Assembly: GCA_001312405.1 (NCBI GenBank)
Contig: BBDR01000004.1
Location: 248,001-312,000, forward strand
From: Clostridium sp. NkU-1
Lineage (GTDB): Bacteria; Bacillota_A; Clostridia; Lachnospirales; Lachnospiraceae
Length of the DNA: 64,000 nt
Direction: 5' to 3'
Shown one piece after another: positions 39,329 to 50,029 of the stretch (the stretch's first letter is position 1; each line of letters begins with the position of its first letter). The translations under genes were made by a program, and so were the position numbers. Below the pieces are notes generated by a model, which saw nothing but the letters and a program-made list of their open reading frames with translations, did no database searches and was not told the origin of the DNA.

Positions 39329-42300
39329 ATGAGAGAACGGATCAACAGGCTGGCAAAGGGCATCATTGATTCAGAGATTCCAAAGATTAAGGTGACGCCG
39401 TGGGAAATTGATGATGTGGTCCGTTCAGGCGGAGCCACCAGGCGGGAACTTGTCGTTACCAGTGAGAATAATTTACATATAAAAGGACTTGCATATTCGT
39501 CTAACTTCCGTGTCAGACTCATAAGCGGAGCGTTTGGCGGAACATATAACCATCTGGTCTATGAGATAAACAGTAGTTACCTGGAAGATGGAGATGTGAT
39601 TAAGGGCTCTTTTTATCTGGTTACCAATGGCGGCGAGAGAGAAGTCCCTTATTCTTTTTGCGTGGAACTGAGCACGTCAGGGAAAGCGCTGAGTGATTTA
39701 AAGACAGCAGAAGATTTTGCAGATACTGCAAAAAAAAGGATATGGACACAGCTCTTCGTTTGTTTGAGTACCGGGATTTTGCCACGGCTCCATTTATGCA
39801 GGACCTGCATGTAAGGGCGTCTACGACGGATTAAAAGGAAGGCCTGACAGAAGAAAGGAACTGGAAGAGTTTCTGACCGCTTTAAAGGTAAAAAAAGCCT
39901 GTCCAGCTATGGGCGGAAACCGGGGAGCGGAGATTTGGAGAACTGGAGGAAGTTGTAACAGACTGGGTGGTCATAAAGCGAAGCGGCTGGGGCTATGTGA
40001 ACCTGGAAGTTACAACGGATTGTGATTTTATAGAGCTGCCAAAGAAAAACATCGGAGAACAGGATTTTGAAGGAGAGGAATGCAGGGCAGCCTTTCTGGT
40101 CAATCCGGAACGCATGCATCAGGGAGAGAATTCCGGAAGAATTCTCATTACCGGAATCGAAGAACGCTTTGTTATCCCCGTTATGGCGGTCAATAACCCT
40201 GGAGGAGGGGTATCCGCAGAAAACGCTTTTGCAAAAGAAGCCTTCAGCCGGTTTTTGCGGCTTCGCCTGGAAGAAGAATACGGGCAGAAGGACATAAATA
40301 TTTTATATGATGAGATGGGAAAGGCCCTTGATGAGATAGAACTGATGAAGGGTGAAAGCAGTCTTCTTAAGCTGCTCCGTACGGAGATATTCCTTGGACA
40401 GGGAAATCCTTCCAAGGCGGCGCTGCTCCTTGACGAGTGCAGGGATGAAATCCTTAGGGAACGTCAGGAAAAAAGGGAGATTTACTGTTATTACCAGTAC
40501 CTGCGTTTAAAGGTACAGCCGGATGAGTATCAAAAGGAATCCCTGATCCGCCTCATGAAAAAATATCTGGAAGAAGACAGACGGCTTTTCTGGCTTTTTT
40601 TGCTGCTTATGAAACTGGATGACAAGCTTTTTGAGAATCTTCCGGCCTTGCTGTCCATGATGAAAAAGCAGTTTCATATGGCGTCAGAAGCCCGTTTTTC
40701 TATGTATGGGGCTGCAGGGTGCTGAACCGTTCACCGGAGATCATAAGGGCCATAGGTCCTATGGAGCTTCAGATCCTTTCCCACTGCGCCGGAAAAGGGA
40801 TTGTGGATCAAAAGCTGGCTGTTGCCGTATCCAGGCTTACCCTGGCGGAAAAGCATTTTAACAGGCTTCAATACCGGATGCTGGTTAAGCTTTATGAGGA
40901 GTATCCCATAAAAGAGGTGCTTGAGGCGATCTGCGCCCTGTTAATCAAAGGGGAATGCCGCATGGCAGAGGCCTTTGCCTGGTACGAGAAAGGGGTAAAG
41001 GCAGGAATCAGCCTGACCCGTCTGTATGAATATTATTTGTATGCTCTGCCGGGAAATTACTGTTATCTCCTTCCAAAGGAAGTGCTTCTTTATTTTTCCT
41101 ATGGAGGAAATGAGCTGGATCTCCACAGCAGGGCTGTCCTTTATAAGAATGTCCTGGTTTATTTAGAACCCATCGACCCGCTGTATCAGGCCTATGAGCG
41201 GACCATCGAGAAGTTTGCTACGGAGCAGCTGTTTGAATCAAGGATCGATAAGCAGCTGGCCGGGATTTATGAGCGGATGATACTAAAGGATGTGATCGAC
41301 CTTCCCATGGCAAAGGTGCTGCCCTCTATTCTCCGGTCCTACCGGGTGGAATGCAGCAATAAAAAGATGAAGTATGTCGTTGTCTGCTATGAGGAAATGA
41401 CAGAGGAGGATGCATTCCTTCTTGATAATGGCGTTGCCTATGTGCCCTTGTTTTCGGAACACAGCATATTGCTTTTCCAGGATGCTTTTGGCAACCGGTA
41501 TGCTACCATTCCCTATAAAAAGGAGCCGGTCATGGACCGCCCGGAGCTGGAAGAGCGCTGCTTTGAAGTGTATCCGGAGCATTCCATGCTCCGGCTTCGG
41601 GCATGTGAAAGGATTCTGGCTGACGGAGCCTCGGATTTGGAAGAAGTAAAGATCCTGGAAGGCACATTGGATGATAAGAAGCTGCGGCCTCTTTATCAAA
41701 AGCTGCTTCTTTCCAAGGTCATTGAGTTTTACAGCAGGCAGGCTTCTGACGGTCAGGAGGGAGAGGAAGGAGCCGGGTATCTGCTTAAGCTGGATAAAAA
41801 GGTTCTTTCCATGGAAGAGCGGATAAGCGTCTGCGATACGCTCATCCATAACAACCACATGGAAGAGGCGTTTTTAATGATCCGGGAATTCGGCAGCGAA
41901 GGAACCCGGACGGAGCGGCTTTACGAGCTGTGCACGAAAATGATACTTAAGAACCTGTTTGACGAGGATCCTTTGCTTTTGCATCTGGCTTACGATGTTT
42001 TCAAAGAAGGAAAAAGTGACGGCGTGATCCTTGACTACTTGTGCGAGCATTTTAACGGATTAACGGATCAGATGTATCAGGTGCTTATGAAGGGCGTTTC
42101 CGAGCATGTGGAGACATATGACCTGGAAGAGCGTCTGACTGCACAGATGATGTTTTCCGGATGCAGCTCAAAGCTTGACAAGGTGTTTGGCCTTTACCGG
42201 AACCGCAAGGAAACCGGTGATATGATCGTAAAGGCTTATTTTACCATAAAATGTACAGAATACTTTATGGAGGATAAGGAGCCGGAGGAAAAGGTTTTTG

Positions 42301-42903
42301 CATATCTGGAAGGAACGGTCCAGGCAGCTTCTGTAAAAGGCCGTCTGCCCACCATTTATTTGCTGGCCATAACAAAGTATTATTCTGAACTTCCTGCGCT
42401 TGATGAAGAGCAGCAGAAGCTGTGCCGGAATACGGTTTCCTTCCTTTTGGAAGAAGGTCTTGTGTTCCCGTATTTTAAGGCCCTGTCAAAATATGTTCCC
42501 ATGCCGGAGGATATTATGGATAAAGCCATGGTCCAGTACTGCGGTGACCGGGATTCCAAGGTGGAATTGCAGGTCAGGATTCTTCCTGATGAAGAAGAAT
42601 TCCACAGTGAGGATATTCCCCGGATGTACCAGGGGATTTTCGTCAAGCAGAAGATATTGTTTGAAGGCGAGATCATGGAATATCAGGTGAGAGAGCTGAT
42701 AGAAGAAGCATGGGTCTTAAAAAAAAGAAGGCAGCGTCAGCTGCGACACAGGGGTCTCCCGGGAGGCTTCGGACAGCAGGTTTGCCTGCTTAAATGAAAT
42801 GAGTCTGTCCTTAAGCTTAAAGGATGAAAACGGGCTCAAAAATCGGATGCAGGAGTATTTAAAGAAAAATGCTGCTGCGGAAGAATTATTTCCACTGATG
42901 TAA
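39329..42903 (+). CDS. DUF5717 family protein (large, helical-repeat)
   Basis: About 1190 residues, no signal peptide or membrane segment, so probably cytoplasmic. The N-terminal 130 residues look like a beta-sandwich (RRELVVTSENNLHIKGLAYS; GDVIKGSFYLVTNGGEREV). A second all-beta part follows at about 205-300 (FGELEEVVTDWVVIKRSGWG). The rest is alpha-helical with TPR-like pairs. The family is known to me only by its DUF number from Lachnospiraceae. Breaks: eight A 39730-39737, a C lost near 39822, seven A 39890-39896, a G lost near 40680, eight A 42719-42726. First gene of a three-gene operon. Confidence 0.7.
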
Positions 42904-42919
42904 GATAAGGGGGCTGTCA

Positions 42920-44120
42920 ATGGACGGACTGATAATAGGGCTTGACCTTTGCGATGCCTATACCCGCATATGCTGCCATGACAGGGAAAAATCATGGTGT
43001 TTTCCTACAGTGATCTGCAGGAAAAAGGATGAAGATGCCTGGTTTGTAGGAGAAGAGGCTTATGCTTATACTCTTGTAGGCGAGGGCATCATTGTAGACA
43101 AGCTGATAAAAATGGTTAGGAAAGAAGGAACCGCTACCCTGGGCGGAACCAAATATGAAGGTCTTGACCTTTTGAAAATGTTTTTAAAGAAAATATTAAA
43201 GCTTCCTATGGAAGAATTTTTCTGCGATGAGGTGAAACAGCTGGTGATCACCTTGCAGAAGGTGGACGCAAAGCTGATGGATGCCCTTATGTATTGCGCG
43301 GATTACCTGGAGATTCCCAGGGAACGGGTGCATATCATAAGCCATACGGAAAGCTTTGTATACTATGTCCTCAGCCAGAAAAAAAGAGGTTTGGAGCAAT
43401 CAGGTAGGTGCATTTGACTTATCGGAAGACTCTTTTCACTATCATGAGCTCAAGGTACAGAGAGGCCTTCGGAAGATGGTGGTGATCGCGGAGGATGAGG
43501 CTTTGGAGGAAAGCTTTAATCTGGATATTTTAGATACGCCTTCCGGAGGAAAGCTGGCGGATAAGATTTTAAGCTCCTGCGCGGACAGGCTTCTCCAGAA
43601 GAAATTATTTTCATCTGTATTTCTGACGGGAAAGGCTTTGAGCGCCACGACTGGGCGGGAGATTCCATGAAGATACTCTGCTCCCGGAGGAAGGTATATA
43701 TGGAGCCGGAGCTGTTTGCCAGGGGCGCGGCTTTTAAGGGAATGGATTACCTTCAGGAAAAGACCTCCTATCCCTTTACCTGCATCTGCGAAGGGCGGCT
43801 TCATTCCACCATTTCCATGAAGGTACTTCATAAGGAACGGGAAAGCCAGCTGGTTGTAGCTGCTGCCGGGGACAGCTGGTATGAGGCAAAGAGCAGCGTG
43901 GATTTAATTGTAGATCATCAGGATTATGTGGAATTTATGGTAACTCCCATGGATCCAAAGCAGAAACGGCTGGTAAAGATCCCGCTGGAAGGATTTCCGG
44001 ACCGGAAGGACAAAAACCTGAGGATAGGGATCAGCTTTGGGTTTCTGGATGAAAAAAACCATGGCAGTAGTACTAAAGGACAAGGGCTTTGGTGAAATAT
44101 TCCCGGCCACGGATGCGTGA
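42920..44120 (+). CDS. DUF5716 family protein, actin/Hsp70-like ATPase fold
   Basis: About 399 residues. Begins GLIIGLDLCDAYTRICCHDR, resembling the phosphate-1 loop of ASKHA ATPases; VGAFDLSEDSFHYHELKV near residue 160 resembles phosphate-2; SSVFLTGKGFERHDWAG followed by VYMEPELFARGAAFKG near 235-270 resembles the adenosine motif and its following Gly-Ala helix. The last 110 residues are a separate beta-rich part. Breaks: seven A 43379-43385, a G lost near 43634, seven A 44052-44058. ATG after AAGGGGG, 17 bases from the DUF5717 stop. ATPase fold is my inference; the DUF name is recalled. Confidence 0.68.
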
Positions 44121-44139
44121 TAAGGCAAGAGGTTATGCT

Positions 44140-44954
44140 ATGAGTCTGATTCTTTGCCGGCAGGAGCCGGTCAAACACCCCTTCTATTTTGAAGGCCTGG
44201 GAATCCGCCTGTTTTCCTCCCAGGAGCTGTGCTATGTGATTTATAATAATCCCCTTTTGGTCATGGACCAATTTGTATAATAGCCTGATCCAGTTTATCA
44301 GAGAGGATCTGGATATGGCCTTTCTGGCTGCCAAGCTGGAAAAATGGCGGGAAAGCGGAGAGGAACCGGATGAGCTTCTTGTGACGATCCTTCACGAATG
44401 TGATTACTATACTGCTTCTGAGGTCAGCCGGTTCCGGCAGAGTCTGACTGCATACCGCCGGATGCCTGCCCAGGAGTTTTTTAAAGACAAAGGCGGATTA
44501 CCTGTTCGCCAGAAAGCAATATGGAAAAGCAATCGCAGAATACGGTCAGATCCTGGATCTTCCAAAAGGGAACCGGGGGGATGACGCCTTTCGGGCTAAA
44601 ATTTATAATAATCTGGGAGCAGCCTATGCCAGACTGTTTATGACTGACAAAGCCTGCCAGGCCTACCAGAAATCCTTTGATCTGGTGAAAAATGCTGAGG
44701 TCTTAAAAAGAATATGTCATCTGGCCCAGTGGAATCCGGGTCTGGTGTTAAATGAACGGTTCCAGGCTCTCATTACAGATGAAATGAGGCAGGAATGCGA
44801 AGAAGAAAAGGAAAAGGCAGAAGCGCTGGCAGCTGAGGCAGACAGCTTAAAAGAGCTTGAACAGCTGTTTCAAAAGGACCCGATCAAGCGTTTACAGGGA
44901 GCCGGGGAGCTTATCCAGAGATGGAAACAGGAATACCGGAATATTATGTCTTGA
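44140..44954 (+). CDS. TPR-like protein, third gene of the DUF5717-DUF5716 operon
   Basis: About 270 residues. An N-terminal part (MSLILCRQEPVKHPFYFEGL; GIRLFSSQELCYVIYNNPLL) is followed by helical pairs with TPR spacing: ADYLFARKQYGKAIAEYGQI and IYNNLGAAYARLFMTDKACQ with AYQKSFDLV, then a charged coiled-coil-like tail (QECEEEKEKAEALAAEADSL). Start ATG 44140 follows AAGAGG. Breaks: three T 44272-44274 (two expected) and six T 44477-44482 (five expected). Specific family not recognised. Confidence 0.65.
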
Positions 44955-44979
44955 CAAATCTGTAAAAAGCCACTATCAT
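44951..44979 (+). promoter_or_regulatory. Promoter of the valS T-box transcript
   Basis: TTGACA (44951-44956), 17-base spacer, TATCAT (44974-44979), overlapping the stop codon of the TPR-like gene. The transcript would begin at about 44986, inside repeat copy I, giving a leader of about 380 bases. Confidence 0.75.
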
Positions 44980-44989
44980 TACATGGTAT

Positions 44990-45097
44990 AAGAAAACACC
45001 CTGCGGGTATAGCTTTATGCCCAAAGAGCATGGGCAATAATAAGGAAACACCCTGCGGGTATACCTCAATGCCCAAAGAGCATGGGCAATAATAAGG
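44990..45097 (+). repeat. 52-bp hairpin repeat, copy I (two near-identical tandem units)
   Basis: Two units in tandem, each with ACCCtgcGGGT and TGCCCAaagagcaTGGGCA and ending AATAATAAGGAAA, offset by 52 bases. This copy lies between the promoter and the T-box and is not next to a start codon, so here it is part of a non-coding leader. Confidence 0.88.
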
Positions 45098-45107
45098 AAA
45101 AGGTAGA

Positions 45108-45347
45108 GAAGAAGAGGAGTACGCTTATAACCCTGAAAGAGAAAACCGTTCACCGGCTGAAAGACGGTTAAGGAAGTGTATGCGGAAGGTAGCTTCAGAA
45201 CCGGAAGGCTGAAAATTAAGGATTCAGTAGGCTTTCACGCGTGGCTGCGTTACAGGCTATATGAGATATGGCAGAACCTGCCATATGAATAAAGGTGGTA
45301 CCGCGTTGATTCGCCCTTTGCATCCCAAGGATGCAGAGGGCTTTTTT
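45108..45347 (+). promoter_or_regulatory. T-box leader controlling valS
   Basis: Senses uncharged tRNA-Val. Stem I starts near 45108 with GAGGAGTACGC; its apical helix is AACCGT/ACGGTT around CACCGGCTGAAAG. The specifier is probably the GUG/GUA stretch at 45176-45180 (Val codons; assignment tentative). The T-box sequence AAGGTGGTACCGCG is at 45292-45305, and the competing terminator GCCCTTTGCATCC (45313-45325) / GGATGCAGAGGGC (45329-45341) is followed by six T. Confidence 0.93.
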
Positions 45348-45366
45348 ATGTCACAGGAAGGAGAAT

Positions 45367-48010
45367 ATGATGAAAGAATTAGAGAAGACTTATAATCCGG
45401 CAGGGATTGAAGGCAAGCTTTATGAGAAATGGCTGGATAAGAAGTATTTTCATGCAGAACCAAACAAGGATAAAAAGCCCTTTACCATTGTAATGCCGCC
45501 TCCCAATATTACGGGACAGCTTCACATGGGGCATGCCTTAGACAACACCATGCAGGATATTCTGATCCGCTATAAGAGGATGCAGGGCTACGAGGCCCTG
45601 TGGCAGCCGGGCACGGACCATGCAGCCATTGCGACGGAAGTAAAGGTCATTGAGAGCTTAAAGAAGCAGGGAATTGACAAAGAAGAACTGGGCAGGGAAG
45701 GCTTCCTGGAAAAATGCTGGGACTGGAGAAAGGATTATGGCGACAGGATCATCAACCAGCTTCATAAGATGGGATCCTCTGCCGACTGGGACAGAGAGCG
45801 TTTTACCATGGATGAAGGCTGTTCAGCGGCAGTACAGGAAGTTTTTATCCGGCTCTATGAAAAAGGTTATATTTATAAAGGTTCCCGTATCGTAAACTGG
45901 TGTCCGGTATGCCAGACTTCCATTTCTGATGCGGAAGTGGAGCATGAGGACCAGAATGGTTTCTTCTGGCACATCAATTATCCCATCGTAGGAGAGGAAG
46001 GCAGGTTTGTGGAGATTGCAACCACCAGGCCTGAAACCCTTCTTGGAGATACCGCGGTGGCAGTCAATCCGGAAGATGAGCGCTATCAGGACCTTATGGG
46101 CAAGATGTTAGAGCTTCCCCTTACAGGACGTGAAATACCGGTAGTAGCAGATTCCTACGTAGACAAGGAATTCGGTACCGGCTGTGTGAAGATCACCCCG
46201 GCCCACGACCCCAATGACTTTGAGGTGGGAAAGAGACACAGCCTTCCTGAAATCAACGTCATGAATGACGATGCCACCATCAACCTTCCCGGCAGCAAAT
46301 ACCATGGCATGGAGCGTTATGAGGCCAGAAAAGCCATTGTAAAAGACCTTGAAGAGCTGGGCCTTTTGGTAAAGGTGGCTCCCCATACCCATGCGGTAGG
46401 AACCCATGACCGCTGTAAAGCCACCGTAGAGCCTATGGTAAAGCAGCAGTGGTTTGTCAAGATGGAAGAGATGGCAAAGCCGGCAATCCGGGCGTTAAAA
46501 ACAGGAGAACTGAAATTCGTTCCGGAAAGATTTGATAAGACATATCTTCACTGGCTTGAAAATATCCGTGACTGGTGTATTTCCCGACAGCTTTGGTGGG
46601 GACACCGCATTCCGGCATATTATTGTGACCAGTGTGGGGAGATTATCGTGTCAAAAGAAGCTCCCACAGTATGTCCCAAATGCGGCGGAGCCCATCTGAC
46701 TCAGGATGAGGATACCCTCGACACCTGGTTTTCCTCTGCTCTCTGGCCTTTCTCTACCTTAGGCTGGCCGGAGGAAACAGAGGACTTAAAATACTTCTAC
46801 CCAACCGATGTGCTGGTTACAGGCTACGACATTATTTTCTTCTGGGTAATCCGCATGGTATTTTCCGGTATCGAGCATACCGGAAAGCTTCCCTTCCACA
46901 CGGTACTGATGCACGGCCTGGTAAGGGATTCCGAAGGCCGTAAAATGAGTAAATCCTTAGGAAACGGAATCGATCCTCTGGAGGTCATCGAAAAGTACGG
47001 TGCCGATGCCCTGCGTATGACCCTGATCACCGGCAATGCCCCTGGCAATGACATGCGTTTCTACTGGGAGCGTGTGGAAGCCAGCAGGAACTTTGCCAAT
47101 AAGGTATGGAACGCTTCCCGTTTCATTATGATGAATATAGAGAAAGCGCCGGAGGCAAAGGCAGAGCTTTCAGAGCTTACCCTTGCGGATAAATGGATCC
47201 TGTCCAAGGTTAACTCTCTTGCAAAGGATGTAACAGAAAACCTGGATAAGTATGAACTGGGAATTGCACTTCAAAAGGTTTATGACTTTATCTGGGAGGA
47301 ATTCTGCGACTGGTATATTGAAATGGTAAAGCCAAGGCTTTGGGAGACCCAGGATAAGACAAAGGCAGCGGCCATCTGGACCCTTAAAACCGTGCTTATT
47401 AACTCCTTAAAGCTTCTTCATCCTTATATGCCGTTCCTCACCGAGGAAATCTTCTGCAACCTTCAGGAGGAAGAGGAGTCCATCATGATTTCTAACTGGC
47501 CGGAGTATCAGAAAGACTGGAACTTTGAAACTGAGGAGCATGCGGTGGAGACCATTAAGGAGGCTGTAAGAGGAATCCGGAACGTACGGACTTCCATGAA
47601 CGTTCCGCCAAGCAGGAAAGCCAAGGTTTATGTTGTTTCTGAGAATCAGGAGATTCTTGATATCTTTGAACGCAGCAAGGTATTTTTTTGCTACTCTGGG
47701 TTATGCAGGTGAAGTATATTTACAAAAGGATAAAAGTGGCATAGCTGACGATGCAGTATCAGCGGTCATTCATCAGGCTGTCATCTGCATGCCGTTTGCT
47801 GAACTGGTGGATATTGAAAAAGAAATAGAACGGTTAAAGAAGGAAGAAGAGCGCTTAAGCAAGGAGCTGGCCCGTGTCCGGGGCATGCTTAGCAACGAAA
47901 AGTTCGTAAGCAAGGCTCCGGCGGCCAAAATCGAAGAGGAAAAGGCAAAGCTTGAGAAATATGCTCAGATGATGGATCAGGTAAAGGAAAGGCTTTCCCA
48001 GCTCTCTTAA
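45367..48010 (+). CDS. valS: Valyl-tRNA synthetase
   Basis: About 880 residues, class I synthetase with editing domain. HIGH motif as [15 protein letters not shown] near residue 45; KMSKS as [17 protein letters not shown] near 525; zinc-ribbon-like CDQC...CPKC near 425; C-terminal coiled-coil tRNA arm ([19 protein letters not shown]). The double ATG at 45367/45370 follows AGGAAGGAG. One break at seven T, 47683-47689; six gives [16 protein letters not shown]. Controlled by the T-box upstream. Confidence 0.97.
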
Positions 48011-48027
48011 ATCCCCCATCATGAAAA

Positions 48028-48065
48028 ATCGACAATCTTAAATAGAATGTGAAAAACAGTCGAAC
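48028..48065 (+). promoter_or_regulatory. Spo0A-box candidates upstream of spoIIGA
   Basis: ATCGACAA at 48028-48035 (TTGTCGAT on the minus strand) and AGTCGAAC at about 48058-48065 each resemble the Spo0A box TTGTCGAA / TTCGACAA. They lie about 200 bases upstream of the spoIIG-type promoter, farther than in Bacillus subtilis. The remainder of 48011-48258 holds no gene I can support. Confidence 0.4.
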
Positions 48066-48258
48066 ATGGCAGAATATGCTGTGTCAGGCTGTTTTTGTTG
48101 CACAGCACGGGGAACGCCTCCTTTTCTATTTTTGTCCATTTGTCAGGAAGAGAGGAGGAAGGGACAAAAGGGGAACATGTGGTCTGTAAGAATCTGTCGG
48201 CAAATGCCGTGTCAGGATGGAAAAAGGCGATAAAAAAATTGGAATTATCCCCATGGTT

Positions 48259-48291
48259 TTGACAAATTCCGAATGGCTTACTGGCTATAAT
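48259..48291 (+). promoter_or_regulatory. spoIIG-type promoter with long spacer
   Basis: TTGACA (48259-48264) and TATAAT (48286-48291), both consensus, but separated by 21 bases instead of 17. The Bacillus subtilis spoIIG promoter has the same kind of over-long spacer (22) and needs Spo0A~P to be used by SigA. The hexamers lie inside the upstream extension of the reading frame, so the real protein start must be downstream of 48298. Confidence 0.65.
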
Positions 48292-48309
48292 GTTCGTACA
48301 GGGCGGGAG

Positions 48310-49149
48310 GTGAAAGCGGCGACGGAAATAAACCTGTATATTGATGTGTTGTTCTTAACTAATTTTGCCATGGATTTTCTGGTATTATCCATTGTAAGAC
48401 GGGGGATGAAATATCGTCTCATATGGTGGAGAATGATTCTTGGGGCTATTTTGGGGGCAGCCTGGGCTGTGTTTGCTGCCGCCTTTCCATTTTTACCCCT
48501 GTGGCTTGAGATGGTAATTACCTATCTGGTGGTGAGTACCCTGATGGTGATGACGGCTTTCGACGTAAAAAGACCAAAGGAAATAGGGAAAGCAGTAGGC
48601 GCACTTTATCTGGCTGCAGTTACAACGGCAGGCATTATGGATGCCCTATATCAACATACGAAGGCCGGCTATTATATAGAACAGATTCTTAGAGGAAATG
48701 GTCAGGAAGCCATGCCCTTTTACCGGTTGATTTTTTTAGCAGCGGGTACTTACTTTGGAATCCGCTGCCTTCTGCGACAGATTTCCGCCATGCTAAAGGG
48801 AAAGAACAATTTTTATGAAGTTACCATGCATTACAGAGGAAAGAAAAAGGTAGTAACGGCCCTGCTTGATACAGGAAACAGGCTGTATGAACCGGTGAGC
48901 CGCCGGGCCGTCCATGTTGTGACCTATGAGGCTGTCCGGGAGCTTTGCGAAAGCGTGTCGGAAGTCATCTACATTCCTTATGGAAGCGTAGGGAAAAGTG
49001 ACGGCGTGCTGCCCGGAATCTTTTTAGACGAGATGGAGGTACGTCAAGGGGATGAAGTGAAGGTGATTGAGAGGCCGTTAGTGGCCGTGTGCAAAAAGCA
49101 TTATCCAGAAGTGGAGAATATCAGATGCTTTTGCATGAAGAGTGAGTGA
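48310..49149 (+). CDS. spoIIGA: Sporulation sigma-E processing peptidase SpoIIGA
   Basis: Membrane aspartic-type protease that cleaves pro-SigE in the mother cell. N-terminal half has about five membrane segments beginning INLYIDVLFLTNFAMDFLVL; the C-terminal domain has the catalytic Asp in VTALLDTGNRLYEPVSRR. About 280 residues. Start is uncertain: GTG 48310 is the first standard codon after the promoter, but a perfect Shine-Dalgarno GGAGGTGA (48306-48313) points to 48322, where the codon is ACG and the protein would start (M)EINLYIDV as in homologues. Followed 24 bases later by sigE. Confidence 0.88.
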   Translation: MKAATEINLYIDVLFLTNFAMDFLVLSIVRRGMKYRLIWWRMILGAILGAAWAVFAAAFPFLPLWLEMVITYLVVSTLMVMTAFDVKRPKEIGKAVGALYLAAVTTAGIMDALYQHTKAGYYIEQILRGNGQEAMPFYRLIFLAAGTYFGIRCLLRQISAMLKGKNNFYEVTMHYRGKKKVVTALLDTGNRLYEPVSRRAVHVVTYEAVRELCESVSEVIYIPYGSVGKSDGVLPGIFLDEMEVRQGDEVKVIERPLVAVCKKHYPEVENIRCFCMKSE

Positions 49150-49173
49150 ATGATGTAAAGGAGAGAGTATCGC

Positions 49174-49914
49174 ATGATTATAAAAGTATCCGTACCAAAC
49201 CGTTTTCAGTTTAAGGCAATTCCAACATTTAAAGCGTTGATGATGCCGTCACAGGGGGAGATCCATTACATAGGAGGAGCAGACATCCTTCCTCCGCCCT
49301 TGGACAATGAAAAAGAGGCGCAGATTATTGCACTCCTTGGCAGTGATGATGATCAGAGGGCAAAATCAGAATTGATTGAACATAATCTCCGTCTTGTAGT
49401 ATACATAGCGAAGAAGTTTGATAACACCAGTGTTGGGGTGGAGGATTTAATTTCCATAGGTACCATTGGGCTCATTAAGGCCATCAATACCTTTAATCCC
49501 AATAAAAACATCAAGCTGGCCACCTATGCCTCCCGCTGCATTGAAAATGAAATACTTATGTACCTGCGCCGGAACAACAAGACCAAAATGGAGGTCTCTA
49601 TTGATGAGCCTTTAAATGTGGACTGGGATGGCAACGAACTCCTTTTATCAGATATTCTCGGAACAGAGGAAGATGTCATTTATAAGGATTTGGAAACCGA
49701 GGTGGAACGGAACCTGCTTAATACCGCTATCAGCCGTTTAAGCCCAAGGGAGAGAAAAATCGTGGAACTGCGGTTTGGATTAACGGATGAGGAAGGAGAG
49801 GAAATGACCCAGAAGGAAGTGGCGGATTTATTGGGCATCTCCCAGTCCTATATATCCAGGCTGGAAAAAAAGATTATGAAGAGGTTAAAAAAAGAAATTG
49901 TACGGTTTGAGTAA
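49174..49914 (+). CDS. sigE: Sporulation sigma factor SigE (pro-form)
   Basis: 246 residues. An N-terminal pro-sequence (first ~25 residues) is removed by SpoIIGA. Region 2: [20 protein letters not shown] with [18 protein letters not shown], and [20 protein letters not shown]; region 4: [18 protein letters not shown] and the [24 protein letters not shown] 49174 after AAAGGAGAG. Drives early mother-cell gene expression. Intact. Confidence 0.96.
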   Translation: MIIKVSVPNRFQFKAIPTFKALMMPSQGEIHYIGGADILPPPLDNEKEAQIIALLGSDDDQRAKSELIEHNLRLVVYIAKKFDNTSVGVEDLISIGTIGLIKAINTFNPNKNIKLATYASRCIENEILMYLRRNNKTKMEVSIDEPLNVDWDGNELLLSDILGTEEDVIYKDLETEVERNLLNTAISRLSPRERKIVELRFGLTDEEGEEMTQKEVADLLGISQSYISRLEKKIMKRLKKEIVRFE

Positions 49915-49926
49915 TGTTTATGGCTG

Positions 49927-49962
49927 AAAAAAGGGAAGGCTCCAGAGAGTCTTTCCTTTTTT
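49927..49962 (+). terminator. Terminator after sigE
   Basis: AAAAAAGGGAAGGCTC (49927-49942) pairs with GAGTCTTTCCTTTTTT (49947-49962) around a four-base loop. Confidence 0.85.
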
Positions 49963-49970
49963 GTAAAAAA

Positions 49971-50000
49971 TGAAACTTTTTTTGAGTTATAATACGTCTA
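49971..50000 (+). promoter_or_regulatory. ECF-sigma-type promoter of the sigV-rsiV pair
   Basis: TGAAAC (49971-49976) and CGTCTA (49995-50000), the -35/-10 pattern recognised by SigV/SigX/SigW-type ECF factors. It lies 30 bases before the sigma gene, indicating autoregulation. The seven T at 49977-49983 may be one too long, so the true spacer may be 17. Confidence 0.75.
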
Positions 50001-50029
50001 ATAGATAGAACCCCAGAGAGGAGGAAGAA

